64,000 bases of DNA from Deltaproteobacteria bacterium (lineage in GTDB: Bacteria; Myxococcota_A; Polyangia; Polyangiales; Ga0077539): the NCBI GenBank assembly GCA_016704445.1, contig JADJAE010000008.1, forward strand, positions 153,468-217,467, in the 5' to 3' direction. Positions 1-8,741 of the stretch are shown here, piece by piece. How positions within the stretch are numbered: the stretch's first letter is position 1; every line of letters begins with the position of its first letter. Made by a program: the position numbers and the translations under genes. The notes under the pieces were generated by a model that was given only the letters and a program-made list of their open reading frames with translations, did not search any database and was not told the origin of the DNA.

Positions 1-2
1 TC

Positions 3-467
3 GGCCCCCACCAGGCGACGCGGCTGCTCGCGGCGTGGGAGCTCGCCCAGCGGGTGCGCGGCGCGGCGCCCCCCCGGCGGATGCCCTTCACCTCCAGCCG
101 GGACATCGTGCGCTGCTGGTCGGCGCGCATGGTCGACCTGCCGGACGAGTGCGTGATGGCCCTCGTGCTCGACGTGAAGCAGCGGCTCATCGCCGAGCGG
201 GTGCTCGCCAACGGCACCCCCGCGGGCGTCGCGCTGGGCGTGCGGGAGGTCTTCGCGCTCGCGGTGCGCGAGGGAGGAGCGTCGATGGTGCTGGTGCACA
301 ACCACCCCTCCGGCGACCCGACGCCGAGCCCCGAAGACGCGGAGTTTACGCGGCGCGTGGCGGAGGTCGGCGCGGCGATCGAGCTGCCCCTGCTCGACCA
401 CGTGATCCTCGGTCGCGACGGGGCCTTCTCTTTCCTGGACGCGGGGCTCTTGAAGTCGGCGGGATGA
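3..467 (+). CDS. radC: RadC/JAB-domain protein, 3' part (5' end outside window)
   Basis: The reading frame is open from the window edge, so the gene starts upstream; the first visible residues (GPHQATRLLAAWELAQRV) resemble the helix-hairpin-helix end that precedes the JAB domain in RadC. The MPN/JAB metal motif is clear: HNHPSGDPTPSPEDAEFTRR, giving the H-x-H-x10-D zinc ligands, with a catalytic Glu candidate upstream. RadC-family proteins are predicted metallo-hydrolases once linked to DNA repair; the true role is unclear. It ends 117 bp before rpmH. The family call is firm, the function is not. Confidence 0.9.
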   Translation, partial: GPHQATRLLAAWELAQRVRGAAPPRRMPFTSSRDIVRCWSARMVDLPDECVMALVLDVKQRLIAERVLANGTPAGVALGVREVFALAVREGGASMVLVHNHPSGDPTPSPEDAEFTRRVAEVGAAIELPLLDHVILGRDGAFSFLDAGLLKSAG

Positions 468-529
468 GGCGGTACAGGGGCGCCAACGGTCGGTCACCTC
501 CGGCAGCGAGTCCTGCTCGCCGAGGTGGC

Positions 530-558
530 TTGACACGGTCCCAGTCGCGTGTTTGTTT
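530..558 (+). promoter_or_regulatory. Probable promoter of rpmH-rnpA-yidD-yidC-jag
   Basis: A perfect TTGACA lies at 530-535, followed 17 bases later by TTGTTT (553-558), a weak -10. A purine-rich ribosome-binding site (AGAGGAG, about 571-577) follows just before the rpmH start. The -35 match is strong; the -10 is poor, so the exact start is uncertain. Confidence 0.45.
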
Positions 559-584
559 CCGCGGCCCGTTAGAGGAGTAATATC

Positions 585-734
585 GTGAAGCGCACCTATC
601 AACCGAGCCGCGTCCACCGCACCCGCACCCACGGCTTCCGTGCCCGGATGGCAACCGCCGGGGGCCGCACGGTCCTCAAGAACCGTCGCGCCAAGGGCCG
701 CAAGCGCCTTTCGGTCACCAACTACAAGAAGTAG
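585..734 (+). CDS. rpmH: 50S ribosomal protein L34
   Basis: This 49-residue, Arg/Lys-rich protein begins at GTG and reads KRTYQPSRVHRTRTHGF, the standard L34 signature, ending with KNRRAKGRKRLSVTNYKK. AGAGGAG lies about 8 bases ahead of the GTG, which fixes the start. L34 is a component of the large ribosomal subunit. As in most bacteria it is directly upstream of rnpA. The usual upstream partner dnaA is not present; radC is there instead. Confidence 0.97.
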   Translation: MKRTYQPSRVHRTRTHGFRARMATAGGRTVLKNRRAKGRKRLSVTNYKK

Positions 735-797
735 TTGGCGGCCGCCTTTACGGCGACTCTATTCTCTCGCAGCATCATCACCCGTCACGACCTTCTT

Positions 798-1205
798 ATG
801 AGCGCGGGCTTCGACAAGTCCCGACGCATCCTGCGGCGCGACGAGTTTCTCACCACGCAGAAGTCCGGTCGTCGGCTCCACGCCCCCCACCTGGTCGTCA
901 TCGTCCGCGAGCGCGGCGACGGCGACCCCCCGCGGTTGGGCCTCGTCACCAGCAAGAAGACCGGAAACGCCGTCCGCCGAAACCGGATCCGTCGCGTGCT
1001 GCGCGAGGTGTTCCGACTGCATCCAGAGCTATTTCCGCTCGGGTGCGAGGTCGTGATCATCGCCCGAGAATCGTGCCCCGCGCTTGCATTTACAGAAGCG
1101 TGTGCAGAGATTCGCGCGGCCTTTGCCCGACGCCGCGGCGGTGATCGCACCCCCAGAGCCTCGGCGCCGTCGAACCCGCCAGGCCCGGGAGGTGCCGCGA
1201 CGTGA
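798..1205 (+). CDS. rnpA: Ribonuclease P protein component
   Basis: RnpA binds RNase P RNA and helps remove 5' leaders from pre-tRNA. The 135-residue protein contains the family signature GNAVRRNRIRRVLREVFR (RNR box) and the N-terminal RRDEF. The ATG at 798 is preferred over a TTG further up because MSAGFDKSRRILRRDEF matches the usual N-terminus. The C-terminus carries a Pro/Arg-rich tail. Its stop overlaps the GTG of yidD (GTGA), so translation is probably coupled. Confidence 0.95.
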   Translation: MSAGFDKSRRILRRDEFLTTQKSGRRLHAPHLVVIVRERGDGDPPRLGLVTSKKTGNAVRRNRIRRVLREVFRLHPELFPLGCEVVIIARESCPALAFTEACAEIRAAFARRRGGDRTPRASAPSNPPGPGGAAT

Positions 1206-1462
1206 TCCGCTCCCTTCTGCTCCTACTCCTGCGTATCTACCGCGCGACGCTCTCCCCGCTGCTGGGCAACGTCTGCCGCTTCGAGCCGTCGTGCTCCCGA
1301 TACGCCACGGCGTGCATCGAGCGCTTCGGCCCCGCGCGGGGCTCCTGGCTCGCGGCCAGACGCCTCGTGAAGTGCCACCCGTTTCACCCCGGCGGCTATG
1401 ATCCCCCGCCTTCACTCCCCTGCCACTGCGACGCCCACGCGTCGCCGGACGGTCGTCGATGA
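1202..1462 (+). CDS. yidD: Membrane protein insertion efficiency factor YidD
   Basis: The 86-residue protein starts with a hydrophobic helix (LLLLLLRIYRATLSPLLG) and carries the YidD motifs CRFEPSCSRYA and KCHPFHPGGYDP. YidD is thought to help YidC-dependent insertion at the inner membrane. The gene starts at GTG inside the end of rnpA and overlaps the yidC ATG by 4 bp, so the three genes are one transcriptional unit. Confidence 0.95.
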   Translation: MIRSLLLLLLRIYRATLSPLLGNVCRFEPSCSRYATACIERFGPARGSWLAARRLVKCHPFHPGGYDPPPSLPCHCDAHASPDGRR

Positions 1463-3165
1463 AAGATAACCTGCGCACCTTCGCCATCCTCCTGCTCGGG
1501 GGGTTGGCGGTGTGGTTCTTCCTCGGGAGAAACACCCAGCGGCCGACTCCCTCGCTGCGCAACGTCGCGCCGCCGCCGACGGAGACCGCGCGTCCCGCCG
1601 AGCAGACCTTCCACCTCCGTAGCCCCCTCACCGCGGCGCGGTCGGGCTTCGACGCGGAGGTCACCACCCGCTCGGGCGGCCTGCGATCGGTGCGGCTCAA
1701 CGGCACGCAGTTCGTGATGCGAGAGGCCCCGGCCGACCCGCGCACCGGCGTCCGCGGCAGCGACCACCGGATGAACCTCGCCTCCACCTGGAACGAGGAC
1801 CTGCTCTCGCTGCGCACCGAGCTCGCGGTGAAGCGCGGCGAAGACTCGCTGGTGCCGCAGTACCAGGACTTCACCGGGCGGCAGGTGAGCGACCACGAGG
1901 TCGAGCTGACGTGGCAGGGCAGCGAGGTCGAGGTGGTGCGCTCGTACCGCTCCGATCGCCCCTTCGTGATGGACGTCGAGACGCGGGTGACCAACCGGGG
2001 CGCGCCGATCAACGTCGAGGCGCGGATGCCCGTGTACCAGTGGGTGCTGCGCGAGGACGAGAACGGGAAGTTCTTCCAGCGCCCGTGGCAGGTGGCCGAG
2101 GGCATCTGCAAGCACGGCACGGAGCTGTACCGCGAGGGCCGCGACAAGCTGCTCGAGCGCCGCCCGGAGGACGCCCTCCCGGGCGCGGCGGCCTTCGTGG
2201 CGCTGGACAACACGTACTTCGAGCTCGCGGTGGTGCCGCGCGGCAACGCCGAGGCGCGCTGCCGTCTCTTCGCCGAAGACCGCGTCGCCTCGCCGGGTCA
2301 GGACCCGTTGGGGAGCGTGTACGGAGCGTCCCTGGGCTGGGCCCGCGCGTCGCTCGGCACGGGCGAGTCGCAGACCTACCAGGCGAGGGTGTACCTCGGG
2401 CCGAAGGAGCCCGAGACCCTCGCGGCGGCCACCGAGGACAGGCGCCTCACGGAGACCGTCAACCTCGGGTTCTTCTCGTTCATCGCGCGCCAGCTCCTGC
2501 GCTTCCTGCGCTTCCTGCACAGCATCGTCGGCAACTGGGGCGTCGCCATCATGCTGCTCACGCTCTGCATCCGCGTGGCGCTGCTGCCGCTGCTCGCCAA
2601 GTCGATGAAGTCCATGGCGATGATGTCGAAGCTCAAGCCCGAGCTCGACGAGATCAACAAGCGCCTCGCGGACAACCAGGAGGCCAAGACCCTGGCGACC
2701 ATGGAGCTGTACCGCAAGCACGGGGTCAACCCGCTGAGCGGCTGCTTCCCGCAGCTCGCCCAGCTCCCCATCTGGTGGGCGCTCTACACCACGCTGCAGA
2801 CCTCGGTGGAGCTGTTCCACGCGCCCTTCGTGCTCTGGTGGCACGACCTCTCGGCGCCGGACCCCTACTACGTCCTGCCGCTGGTGCTGGGGGCGATCAT
2901 GTTCCTGCAGCAGAAGCTCATGCCCCCGCAGGGCATGGACCCGGTGCAGGCGAAGATGATGACCTACTTCTTCCCCATCTTCCTGACGGGGATCTCGCTC
3001 TTCCTGCCGTCGGGGCTCGCGCTCTACATGCTCGTGAACTCGGTCCTCGGCGTCTTGCAGCAGTGGTACACGAAGAAGCAGATGGATCAGTACAAGTCGG
3101 GCACCGGCACCGGTGGCGGCGAGGCGATCCAGGTGAAGGCCCTGACTGGAGATGACCGTGGTTGA
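1459..3165 (+). CDS. yidC: Membrane protein insertase YidC
   Basis: The 568-residue protein has the Gram-negative (long) YidC layout: an N-terminal membrane helix (about residues 5-22), a large periplasmic beta-domain, and a C-terminal 60KD_IMP/Oxa1 core from about residue 335 with five membrane segments. The conserved membrane Arg lies in LTLCIRVALLPL and the cytoplasmic helical hairpin follows (KLKPELDEINKRL). It inserts and folds inner-membrane proteins alone or with SecYEG. It overlaps yidD at the start and jag at the end. Confidence 0.96.
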   Translation: MKDNLRTFAILLLGGLAVWFFLGRNTQRPTPSLRNVAPPPTETARPAEQTFHLRSPLTAARSGFDAEVTTRSGGLRSVRLNGTQFVMREAPADPRTGVRGSDHRMNLASTWNEDLLSLRTELAVKRGEDSLVPQYQDFTGRQVSDHEVELTWQGSEVEVVRSYRSDRPFVMDVETRVTNRGAPINVEARMPVYQWVLREDENGKFFQRPWQVAEGICKHGTELYREGRDKLLERRPEDALPGAAAFVALDNTYFELAVVPRGNAEARCRLFAEDRVASPGQDPLGSVYGASLGWARASLGTGESQTYQARVYLGPKEPETLAAATEDRRLTETVNLGFFSFIARQLLRFLRFLHSIVGNWGVAIMLLTLCIRVALLPLLAKSMKSMAMMSKLKPELDEINKRLADNQEAKTLATMELYRKHGVNPLSGCFPQLAQLPIWWALYTTLQTSVELFHAPFVLWWHDLSAPDPYYVLPLVLGAIMFLQQKLMPPQGMDPVQAKMMTYFFPIFLTGISLFLPSGLALYMLVNSVLGVLQQWYTKKQMDQYKSGTGTGGGEAIQVKALTGDDRG

Positions 3166-3658
3166 TCAGAATGACCCTTCCGCCCGCCGTCCGCTCGATC
3201 CGCGCGCCATCGACGCCGCGAGCGTGTTCCTCAAGGACACCGTCATCGCGATGGGCCTCGACGCCGACGTCAACGTCCGCGAAGAGGGCGGCGACACCGT
3301 CCTCGAGCTGAGCGGCCCCGACACCAAGCACCTCGTGGGCAAGAAGGGCGTCACCCTCGACGCCCTCCAGCTGCTCGCCAACCGCGTCGCCACCAAGACC
3401 GTCGCGGGTGACCGCGCGAGCCTCGTGGTCGACGCCGATGGCTACCGCGCCAAGCGAGAGCGCACCCTCACCACCATGGCGCAGGAGCTCGGCGAGCGCT
3501 GCGTGAAGGAGGGCAAGGTCATCCTCATGGAGCCGCTGCCGCCGCGAGAGCGACGCACCGTGCACATGGCCCTCGCCAAGTTCGAGGGCGTCCAGACCCA
3601 GAGCGAGGGCGAAGGCGAAGAGCGCAGGATCAAGATCATCCCGATGCCGCCTCCGTAG
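3152..3658 (+). CDS. jag: Jag/KhpB-type RNA-binding protein (KH + R3H)
   Basis: A 168-residue protein with a KH-like domain (GPDTKHLVGKKGVTLDALQLLANRV, about residues 55-80) followed by an R3H domain (RRTVHMALAKFEGVQTQSEG). The N-terminal Jag_N domain found in many homologues is absent. Jag/KhpB proteins bind RNA and sit beside yidC in most bacteria. The gene starts inside yidC; GGAG directly abuts the ATG at 3152, so the in-frame GTG at 3158 may be the true start. The short alkaline tail ends in a Pro run. Confidence 0.9.
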   Translation: MTVVDQNDPSARRPLDPRAIDAASVFLKDTVIAMGLDADVNVREEGGDTVLELSGPDTKHLVGKKGVTLDALQLLANRVATKTVAGDRASLVVDADGYRAKRERTLTTMAQELGERCVKEGKVILMEPLPPRERRTVHMALAKFEGVQTQSEGEGEERRIKIIPMPPP

Positions 3659-3714
3659 GCATCGCCGCCCGCGCGGGAATCACCCGCCCCCTCCCCTTCG
3701 TTCACTCTCATCCC

Positions 3715-4734
3715 ATGGACCTCCCCGACCGCCTCGCGGGCACCCTCCTCGGCACCGCCCTCGGCGACGCGCTCGGGCTGCCCATGGAGATGCTCTCCCC
3801 TCGCGTGATCGCGCGGCGCTTCCCCCGCCTCGACCGCTTCCACATGCTCGGGCGCGTGGGCTTCGTGTCCGATGACACCGAGCAGTCGGCCCTCGTGGCG
3901 CAGAGCCTCGCGCGACACCCGGGCGACCCCGACGCCTGCGTGTGGGCGTTTCGTCGCTCCCTGCTGGGGTGGTTTCTCCGGCTGCCTTGGGGCATCGGGC
4001 TCGGGACCCTGCGCGCGTGCGCCCGCATCGCCGTGGGGCTGCGCCGCTCGGGGGTCGCGACCGCGGGCAACGGCGCGGCCATGCGCGCGGCCATCGTCGG
4101 GGTGTTCTTCCACGACGACGAGGTCGCTCGGCGGTCGACCTCGGACGCGCTCGCAAGGGTGACGCACACCGATCCGCGCGCCGTGGAGGGGGCGCGCTTC
4201 GTCGCGGAGGTCGCGGCGATGACGGTGAAGCACGGTGACCCCGCGGAGGCGCTGGAGGCGGCGCGCGCAGTGGTGACCGAGGCCACGCTGGCGGAGGCCA
4301 TCGGGCGGGCGATGGCGCTGGCCCGCGAGGGCGCCGCGCTCGACGTCGCCACCGAGGCCCTCGGGACGACGGGCTTCGTGGTGCACACGGTGCCCTTCGC
4401 GGCGTATGCGTTTGCGCGGTGGGGCGGTGACCCGATGGCGGCGGTGACGGCGGTGATCCGCGCGGGCGGCGACACGGACTCCATCGGCGCGATCGTGGGC
4501 GCGTGGTGCGGGGCGCTGGGCGGCGAAGGGGCGCTGCCGGGCGAGCTCGTCGGGCGCATCCACGACGGGCCCTTCGGTCCGACGCACCTGCGGGCGCTCG
4601 CGGCCGACCTGGCGGGTGCCCGGCTCGGACGGACGGCGGTGGCGGAATACAGCCCGGTGTATGCGCTGGCGCGCAACCTCGCGCTCTACCCCGTGGTGCT
4701 CGCCCACGCGGCGCGGCGGATCATCCCGTACTGA
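3715..4734 (+). CDS. ADP-ribosylglycohydrolase family protein
   Basis: The 339-residue protein shows the DraG/ARH fold signatures: GTALGDALGLPME near the N-terminus, SDDTEQS (metal ligands) near residue 60, GNGAAMR near 120, and GGDTDSIGAIVGAW near residue 252, which supplies the second set of Mg/Mn ligands. Members remove ADP-ribose from proteins or from Arg/Ser adducts; the substrate cannot be told here. No ADP-ribosyltransferase is adjacent. It stands alone between jag and a membrane protein. Confidence 0.88.
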   Translation: MDLPDRLAGTLLGTALGDALGLPMEMLSPRVIARRFPRLDRFHMLGRVGFVSDDTEQSALVAQSLARHPGDPDACVWAFRRSLLGWFLRLPWGIGLGTLRACARIAVGLRRSGVATAGNGAAMRAAIVGVFFHDDEVARRSTSDALARVTHTDPRAVEGARFVAEVAAMTVKHGDPAEALEAARAVVTEATLAEAIGRAMALAREGAALDVATEALGTTGFVVHTVPFAAYAFARWGGDPMAAVTAVIRAGGDTDSIGAIVGAWCGALGGEGALPGELVGRIHDGPFGPTHLRALAADLAGARLGRTAVAEYSPVYALARNLALYPVVLAHAARRIIPY

Positions 4735-4796
4735 GCGATGGGCATCGGGCGCCATTGGCCTGTCCGCCCGATCCGTGAGAGGGAGCACCACGCCCG

Positions 4797-5441
4797 ATGC
4801 GAAGAGTGAAGGTCGCGCTGGTGCTGCTGGTGGCCACGGCGCTCGCGGTCGCGTGGCGCACCGGCGTGCTGCGGCAGTTCGCCGACCCCGCGAGCGTGAA
4901 GACCACGCTGCTGGCCCTCGGCCCGTGGGGCTACATGGTCTTCGTGCTCTCCTACGCCGCGCTCCAGCCCTTCGGCGTCCCGGGGACGGTGTTCATCATG
5001 GCGGCGCCGCTCATCTGGCCGTGGCCCGTCGCGTTCGGGCTCTCCATGACCGGCACCATGGCGGCCAGCGTGGTGGGCTTCTCCTTCGCGCGCTTCGTCG
5101 CCCGCGACTGGATCTCTCCCCGCATCCCGGAGCGCTTCCGCAGGTACGACGAAGCCCTGGCGCGCAGGGCCTTCGCGACGGTCTTCACCCTCCGCAGCAT
5201 CTTCTGGATGCCGCCCCTTCTGCACGCCTTCTTCGGGGTGTCGAAGGTACGCTTCGCGACGCACTTCTGGGGGTCGCTCTGCGGGTACGTGATCCCGCTG
5301 CTGGCGGTGAGCTACTTCGGGCAGCGGCTCTTCGACGCGCTCAAGCGGGTGTCGTCTGAAGGCTGGATCGCCGTGGGCGTGACCGTCACAACGATCGCGC
5401 TGGGGGTGTGGGTGTACAGGCGGATGCGCGCGGCGAGCTGA
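4797..5441 (+). CDS. TVP38/TMEM64 (VTT domain) membrane protein
   Basis: The 214-residue inner-membrane protein has an N-terminal helix, a VTT/SNARE-assoc core (FGVPGTVFIMAAPLIWPWPVAFGLSMTGTMAASVVGFSFARFVARDW, shown in part: residues about 60-105) and a final helix ending VYRRMRAAS. DedA/VTT proteins act in envelope lipid homeostasis, with lipid scrambling shown for eukaryotic relatives. The TVP38 assignment rests on the GxPG plus G-x-F-x-A-R pattern. Nothing nearby specifies the substrate. Confidence 0.8.
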   Translation: MRRVKVALVLLVATALAVAWRTGVLRQFADPASVKTTLLALGPWGYMVFVLSYAALQPFGVPGTVFIMAAPLIWPWPVAFGLSMTGTMAASVVGFSFARFVARDWISPRIPERFRRYDEALARRAFATVFTLRSIFWMPPLLHAFFGVSKVRFATHFWGSLCGYVIPLLAVSYFGQRLFDALKRVSSEGWIAVGVTVTTIALGVWVYRRMRAAS

Positions 5442-5504
5442 CCCACGCGGGCGAGCGCCGCCCCGGACGCCACGGCACGTCCCGTGCGATCACCTCGGGA
5501 CCCG

Positions 5505-6281
5505 ATGCCCCGCTCCATTGTGCTCTTGTTCGTTCTGGCCGCCGGGTGCGCGAGCACCGTCAGCGAGAGCAGCGCCGCCAACTCCTCCCACGGCTGCCCC
5601 CTCCCCGACGGAACCATCTGCCAGCGAGGTTCGAGGTGCCTGACGCCCTTCCCCAGCGACTGCGTCTGCCACGTCGACGGCGTGCTGGACTGCATCTCGC
5701 GGGACTCGGGCGTGAGGCACGACGTTCCGGCGACAATGCCCGACGCGACCGTGACGCAGGATGTGCCAACTGCCGCCTCCGATGCGAGCCTGGCGCCTGA
5801 CCTGCCAGTCATTCCCCCCGACGCGGGTAACTTCTGCACGCTCCCCGGAGGAGCGCGCTGCGCCTGGGGCTCGACCTGCCCGCTGGGCGACGGTTGCAAC
5901 CAATGCCAGTGCAACAATCATGGCGCCCTCCAATGCACGGGGCTCATTTGCGAAGAGCTCGACGCCGGCACTTGCGGCGCGCCCGGGAGCATCTGCGAGA
6001 GGAACGACCAGTGCTGCTCGGGCTCGTGCCCGCCGATGGGCGCCCCGATCTGGCATTGCGCGTCCCCGAACGCCATCTTCTGCTACGACCGCGCCTGCAA
6101 CGGGGCGACGGAGTATTGCGAACTCACCTACAGCGACGTGCCCGTACCCGATAGCGCCAATTGCCGCCCGATCCCGACGGCGTGTCACGGGACGGCGTCG
6201 TGCGGTTGCGTCCCGCACCCCTGCGGGCTCTGCGAGGACCGTGCTTCTGGTACGGTGGGGTTTCGCTGTCCGGGCGGCTGA
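5505..6281 (+). CDS. Cys-rich secreted lipoprotein of unknown function
   Basis: MPRSIVLLFVLAAGCAS is a lipoprotein signal with lipobox LAAGC. The mature part is a low-complexity linker rich in Asp/Pro/Thr (about residues 70-110) between Cys-rich segments (CPLPDGTICQRGSRC, CTLPGGARCAWGSTCPLGDGCNQCQC, CERNDQCCSGSCPP). Such modular Cys-rich lipoproteins are common in Myxococcota and have no known function. An upstream in-frame GTG at 5484 exists, but the ATG at 5505 gives a clean signal peptide. Confidence 0.75.
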   Translation: MPRSIVLLFVLAAGCASTVSESSAANSSHGCPLPDGTICQRGSRCLTPFPSDCVCHVDGVLDCISRDSGVRHDVPATMPDATVTQDVPTAASDASLAPDLPVIPPDAGNFCTLPGGARCAWGSTCPLGDGCNQCQCNNHGALQCTGLICEELDAGTCGAPGSICERNDQCCSGSCPPMGAPIWHCASPNAIFCYDRACNGATEYCELTYSDVPVPDSANCRPIPTACHGTASCGCVPHPCGLCEDRASGTVGFRCPGG

Positions 6282-6299
6282 GCCCGCCGGACCCGGGCG

Positions 6300-6588
6300 C
6301 CTGTCAATCAGGCGGCACCTGTCTGCCGGAGCGATGGCGACACGGCCGTCGCGGCCCGCGGAGCCGCCGCGGCCCAGCGCGCCGAGCACCGGATTCGCGA
6401 GATCGTCGCCGTCATCGACGACCTCAACGGGGTGCGCATCTCCACCCTCGGGCGGCTGCTCCAGCGCGCCACCAAGAACAAGCTCACGACCGATTGGGCC
6501 GAAGGGTTCTTCCGACGCAGCCAGCGTCAGGCCGAGCCCGAGCCCACCGACGAGGGCGCAGACGACCCCGCCGCCCGCCGGGCCGTAG
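6300..6588 (+). pseudogene. Possible gene remnant without a start or proper stop
   Basis: This stretch holds no intact gene. One frame reads EHRIREIVAVIDDLNGVRI, then STLGRLLQRATKNKLTTDWAEG and further to ADDPAARRA, with normal codon use for this genome. No start with a ribosome-binding site precedes it, and the frame runs on into the antisense of the next gene. It looks like the 3' end of a decayed gene. I do not recognise a family. Confidence 0.3.
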
Positions 6589-7170
6589 TCACCCCTCCGT
6601 CGACGGCAGCCACCACGGCGCCAGGTCGAAGACCCCGTCGAAGGGCGGCAGCGCCAGCACCTCCGTGTCCCCTCCGGCCGCCACGCGCACCGGAACCCCG
6701 TCGCTCCCTGCGAAGACCTCCACCAGCCGCAGCGACGGGTCGACCAGCCACACGTGCCCGACGCCCGAGGCGAGGTAGCGCGGGAGCTTCTTCAGCCGGT
6801 CGATGCGCGCGGTGCTCCCCGGCGACAGCACCTCGCAGCACCAGTCGGGGACGATCGTCAGCGGGTTCTCGTCCGGCAGCTCGGTCACCCGCTCGACGCG
6901 CCAGCCGCTGAGGTCGGGCACCAGCAGCCGCGGGCCGAAGCGCACCTCGGCCTCGACCTCGATCCACCAACCTGCGCCGCCCGTCGTGGCGTCGAACCCC
7001 CGGAGCGCCTCGACGAGCATCCGTTGCGCCCTCCGGTGGCCCTTCCCAGGCCGCCCCATGGTCCGGAGTTCGCCCGGGTTGAGGATCTCCCCCGTCACCC
7101 CCTCCGGGAGCGCCTGGATCTGTCGGTAGAGCGTCTCGAAATCCGGCGGGTTCGGCGCGGCGTCGCCCAT
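6589..7170 (-). CDS. Uma2 family (DUF820) predicted restriction-fold endonuclease
   Basis: The 193-residue protein follows the Uma2 pattern: an N-terminal helical part, then VRFGPRLLVPDLSGWR (the PD of the PD-(D/E)xK core), DWCCEVLSPGSTARIDRLKKLPRYL (E-V-L-S-x-S/T core with Lys), and GVGHVWLVDPSLRLVEVF. Uma2 proteins are abundant in cyanobacteria and myxobacteria and their cellular role is unknown. The ATG at 7170 is chosen; an upstream extension is low-complexity and out of family. It stands alone. Confidence 0.82.
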   Translation of the reverse strand: MGDAAPNPPDFETLYRQIQALPEGVTGEILNPGELRTMGRPGKGHRRAQRMLVEALRGFDATTGGAGWWIEVEAEVRFGPRLLVPDLSGWRVERVTELPDENPLTIVPDWCCEVLSPGSTARIDRLKKLPRYLASGVGHVWLVDPSLRLVEVFAGSDGVPVRVAAGGDTEVLALPPFDGVFDLAPWWLPSTEG

Positions 7171-7226
7171 GGCGTTCGAGCATCGCGCGGCGCCCCCGCT
7201 CGGGCAAGCGCCACGCTCACCCCCCC

Positions 7227-8741
7227 TCAGCGCAGGAAGACGTCCGCCACGACCCCGCCCGCCGCGATGCCGCCGCCGAGCGCCAGCACCGACGCGGCCA
7301 GCCAGAGCCCCCAGCGCCGGGCGCCCTTCGGGGCGACCACCGGAGCGGGGGGCGGCGCCGAGAGCGGCGTCCACTTCTGCGTCGGCGCCTCGGCCATCTC
7401 GGGAAGCTCCGGGAGGTCGAGCTTCACCGCGGGCTCGAGCACCACGTCGGCGTCGTGCTTCTTCGCGCCGTCGGGCACGGCGGTCACCGGCACGTCCTCG
7501 GTGCGCCAGCCCCTCGGCGCGACGGCCTCGGCCGACACCTGCGGCTCGACGAAGCCGCGAAACCCGCGCCCCGGCAGCGTCGGCCCCCGCAGGATGCTCT
7601 TGCGCTGCACCGGCCGGACGCCCGAGTCGCTGGCCAGGGCGCTCTTCTCCGCCGGGGGGTCGCTCGGCCGGGCGGCGCTCGGCACCTCGGGCATGATCTC
7701 GAAGGAATCCCGGGTCACCGACGGGTCCGTCGACCGCAGCGCCGAGCGCTCCCGGGCGATGCGGGTGCGCGCCACGGACTCCATGAAGGCCCCGATCTCG
7801 TCCTCGGTGGCCAGCCGCGAGGGGGCCACCGAGCGCAGCGCCTCCGCGAACTCCTTGGCCGTGGCGAAGCGCTCCGCGGGGTCGATGGAGAGCGCGCGCA
7901 TCACCACCGCGCAGAGGGCGTCGGGGAGGTCGCCCCGCACCGACGCGAGCGGCAGCGCGGCCTCGCGCGCCCGGAGACGCGACTCGCTGAAGCCCGTGCG
8001 CGACGGGAACAACCGCTGTAGCGTGAGCGCCTCCCAGAGCACCACGCCCGCGGAGAACACGTCCGCGCGGCGGTCGTAGCGCTGCGCCTGGATGACCTCC
8101 GGCGCCATGTACGCGAGCTTGCCCTTGAGCATCCCCGGGGAGGTGAAGGCCACGCGGCCCTCGGCGCGCGCGCTGCCGAAGCCCGAGATGCGGGCCACGC
8201 CGTCGACGCCGATGAGGATGTGCTGCGGCGACACGTCGCGGTGCACCACGGACATCGGGAGCCCCTTGTCCGTGAGCAGCTCGTGGGCGGCGTGCAGGCC
8301 CTCGAGCGCGTCAGCGAGCACGCGCAGCACGATGCTCGTCGGGAGCACGCGGCGCAGCGCCGTGGCGGTCTGCTGCACGGCGGCGAGCGAGTCGCCCTGG
8401 ATGTACTCCATCGCCGTGTAGAGCTCGGCGCCCTCGCTCGCGCCCTCGAAGAGCGACACGGCGTTGGGGTGGCGCAGCGCGGTCATGATGCGCGCCTCGT
8501 CGATGAACATCGGCGCGAAGCTCTCGTCGATAGCGAGGTGCGGGTGCATCCGGCGCAGCGCCACGACGATCTCGGGCAGCTGCCGGTGACGCGCGAGGTG
8601 CACCGAGGCCATGGTCCCGCCGCCGATACGGGTCACGAGGTCAAAGGGTCCGACCACGGACGGCGCCTGGGAGGGGCGGAGCGACGTCGGGGCGCTGGAG
8701 ATTCGCGGACTACGAGCGAGCGCGCGAGCTGAGGTACCCAT
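7227..8741 (-). CDS. Serine/threonine kinase-like protein, predicted pseudokinase, with C-terminal membrane anchor
   Basis: The 504-residue protein has a bacterial Ser/Thr-kinase domain (about residues 30-300), a Pro/Ala-rich linker and one C-terminal helix (about 475-498). The Gly-rich loop (GGGTMASV), alpha-C Glu (E82), HRD (167-169) and APE are visible. The VAIK lysine is Arg (R63 in VALRRM), the catalytic-loop Asn is His (HRDVSPQH) and DFG is GFG (G187). Lys, Asn and Asp all bind ATP or Mg, so phosphotransfer is unlikely. Start: ATG 8741 with GGAG 5 bases ahead; a GTG at 8792 is an alternative. Confidence 0.88.
   Translation of the reverse strand: MGTSARALARSPRISSAPTSLRPSQAPSVVGPFDLVTRIGGGTMASVHLARHRQLPEIVVALRRMHPHLAIDESFAPMFIDEARIMTALRHPNAVSLFEGASEGAELYTAMEYIQGDSLAAVQQTATALRRVLPTSIVLRVLADALEGLHAAHELLTDKGLPMSVVHRDVSPQHILIGVDGVARISGFGSARAEGRVAFTSPGMLKGKLAYMAPEVIQAQRYDRRADVFSAGVVLWEALTLQRLFPSRTGFSESRLRAREAALPLASVRGDLPDALCAVVMRALSIDPAERFATAKEFAEALRSVAPSRLATEDEIGAFMESVARTRIARERSALRSTDPSVTRDSFEIMPEVPSAARPSDPPAEKSALASDSGVRPVQRKSILRGPTLPGRGFRGFVEPQVSAEAVAPRGWRTEDVPVTAVPDGAKKHDADVVLEPAVKLDLPELPEMAEAPTQKWTPLSAPPPAPVVAPKGARRWGLWLAASVLALGGGIAAGGVVADVFLR

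Noticed and set aside
1..734. oriC/dnaA near rpmH
   Set aside because: No DnaA box clusters or dnaA seen; radC occupies the position upstream.
4616..5359. Long open frames opposite or overlapping real genes, such as this one over the TVP38 gene
   Set aside because: High GC leaves many stop-free shadow frames; these have Arg/Ala/Pro-rich, low-complexity text, no motif, and overlap a gene with clear homology.
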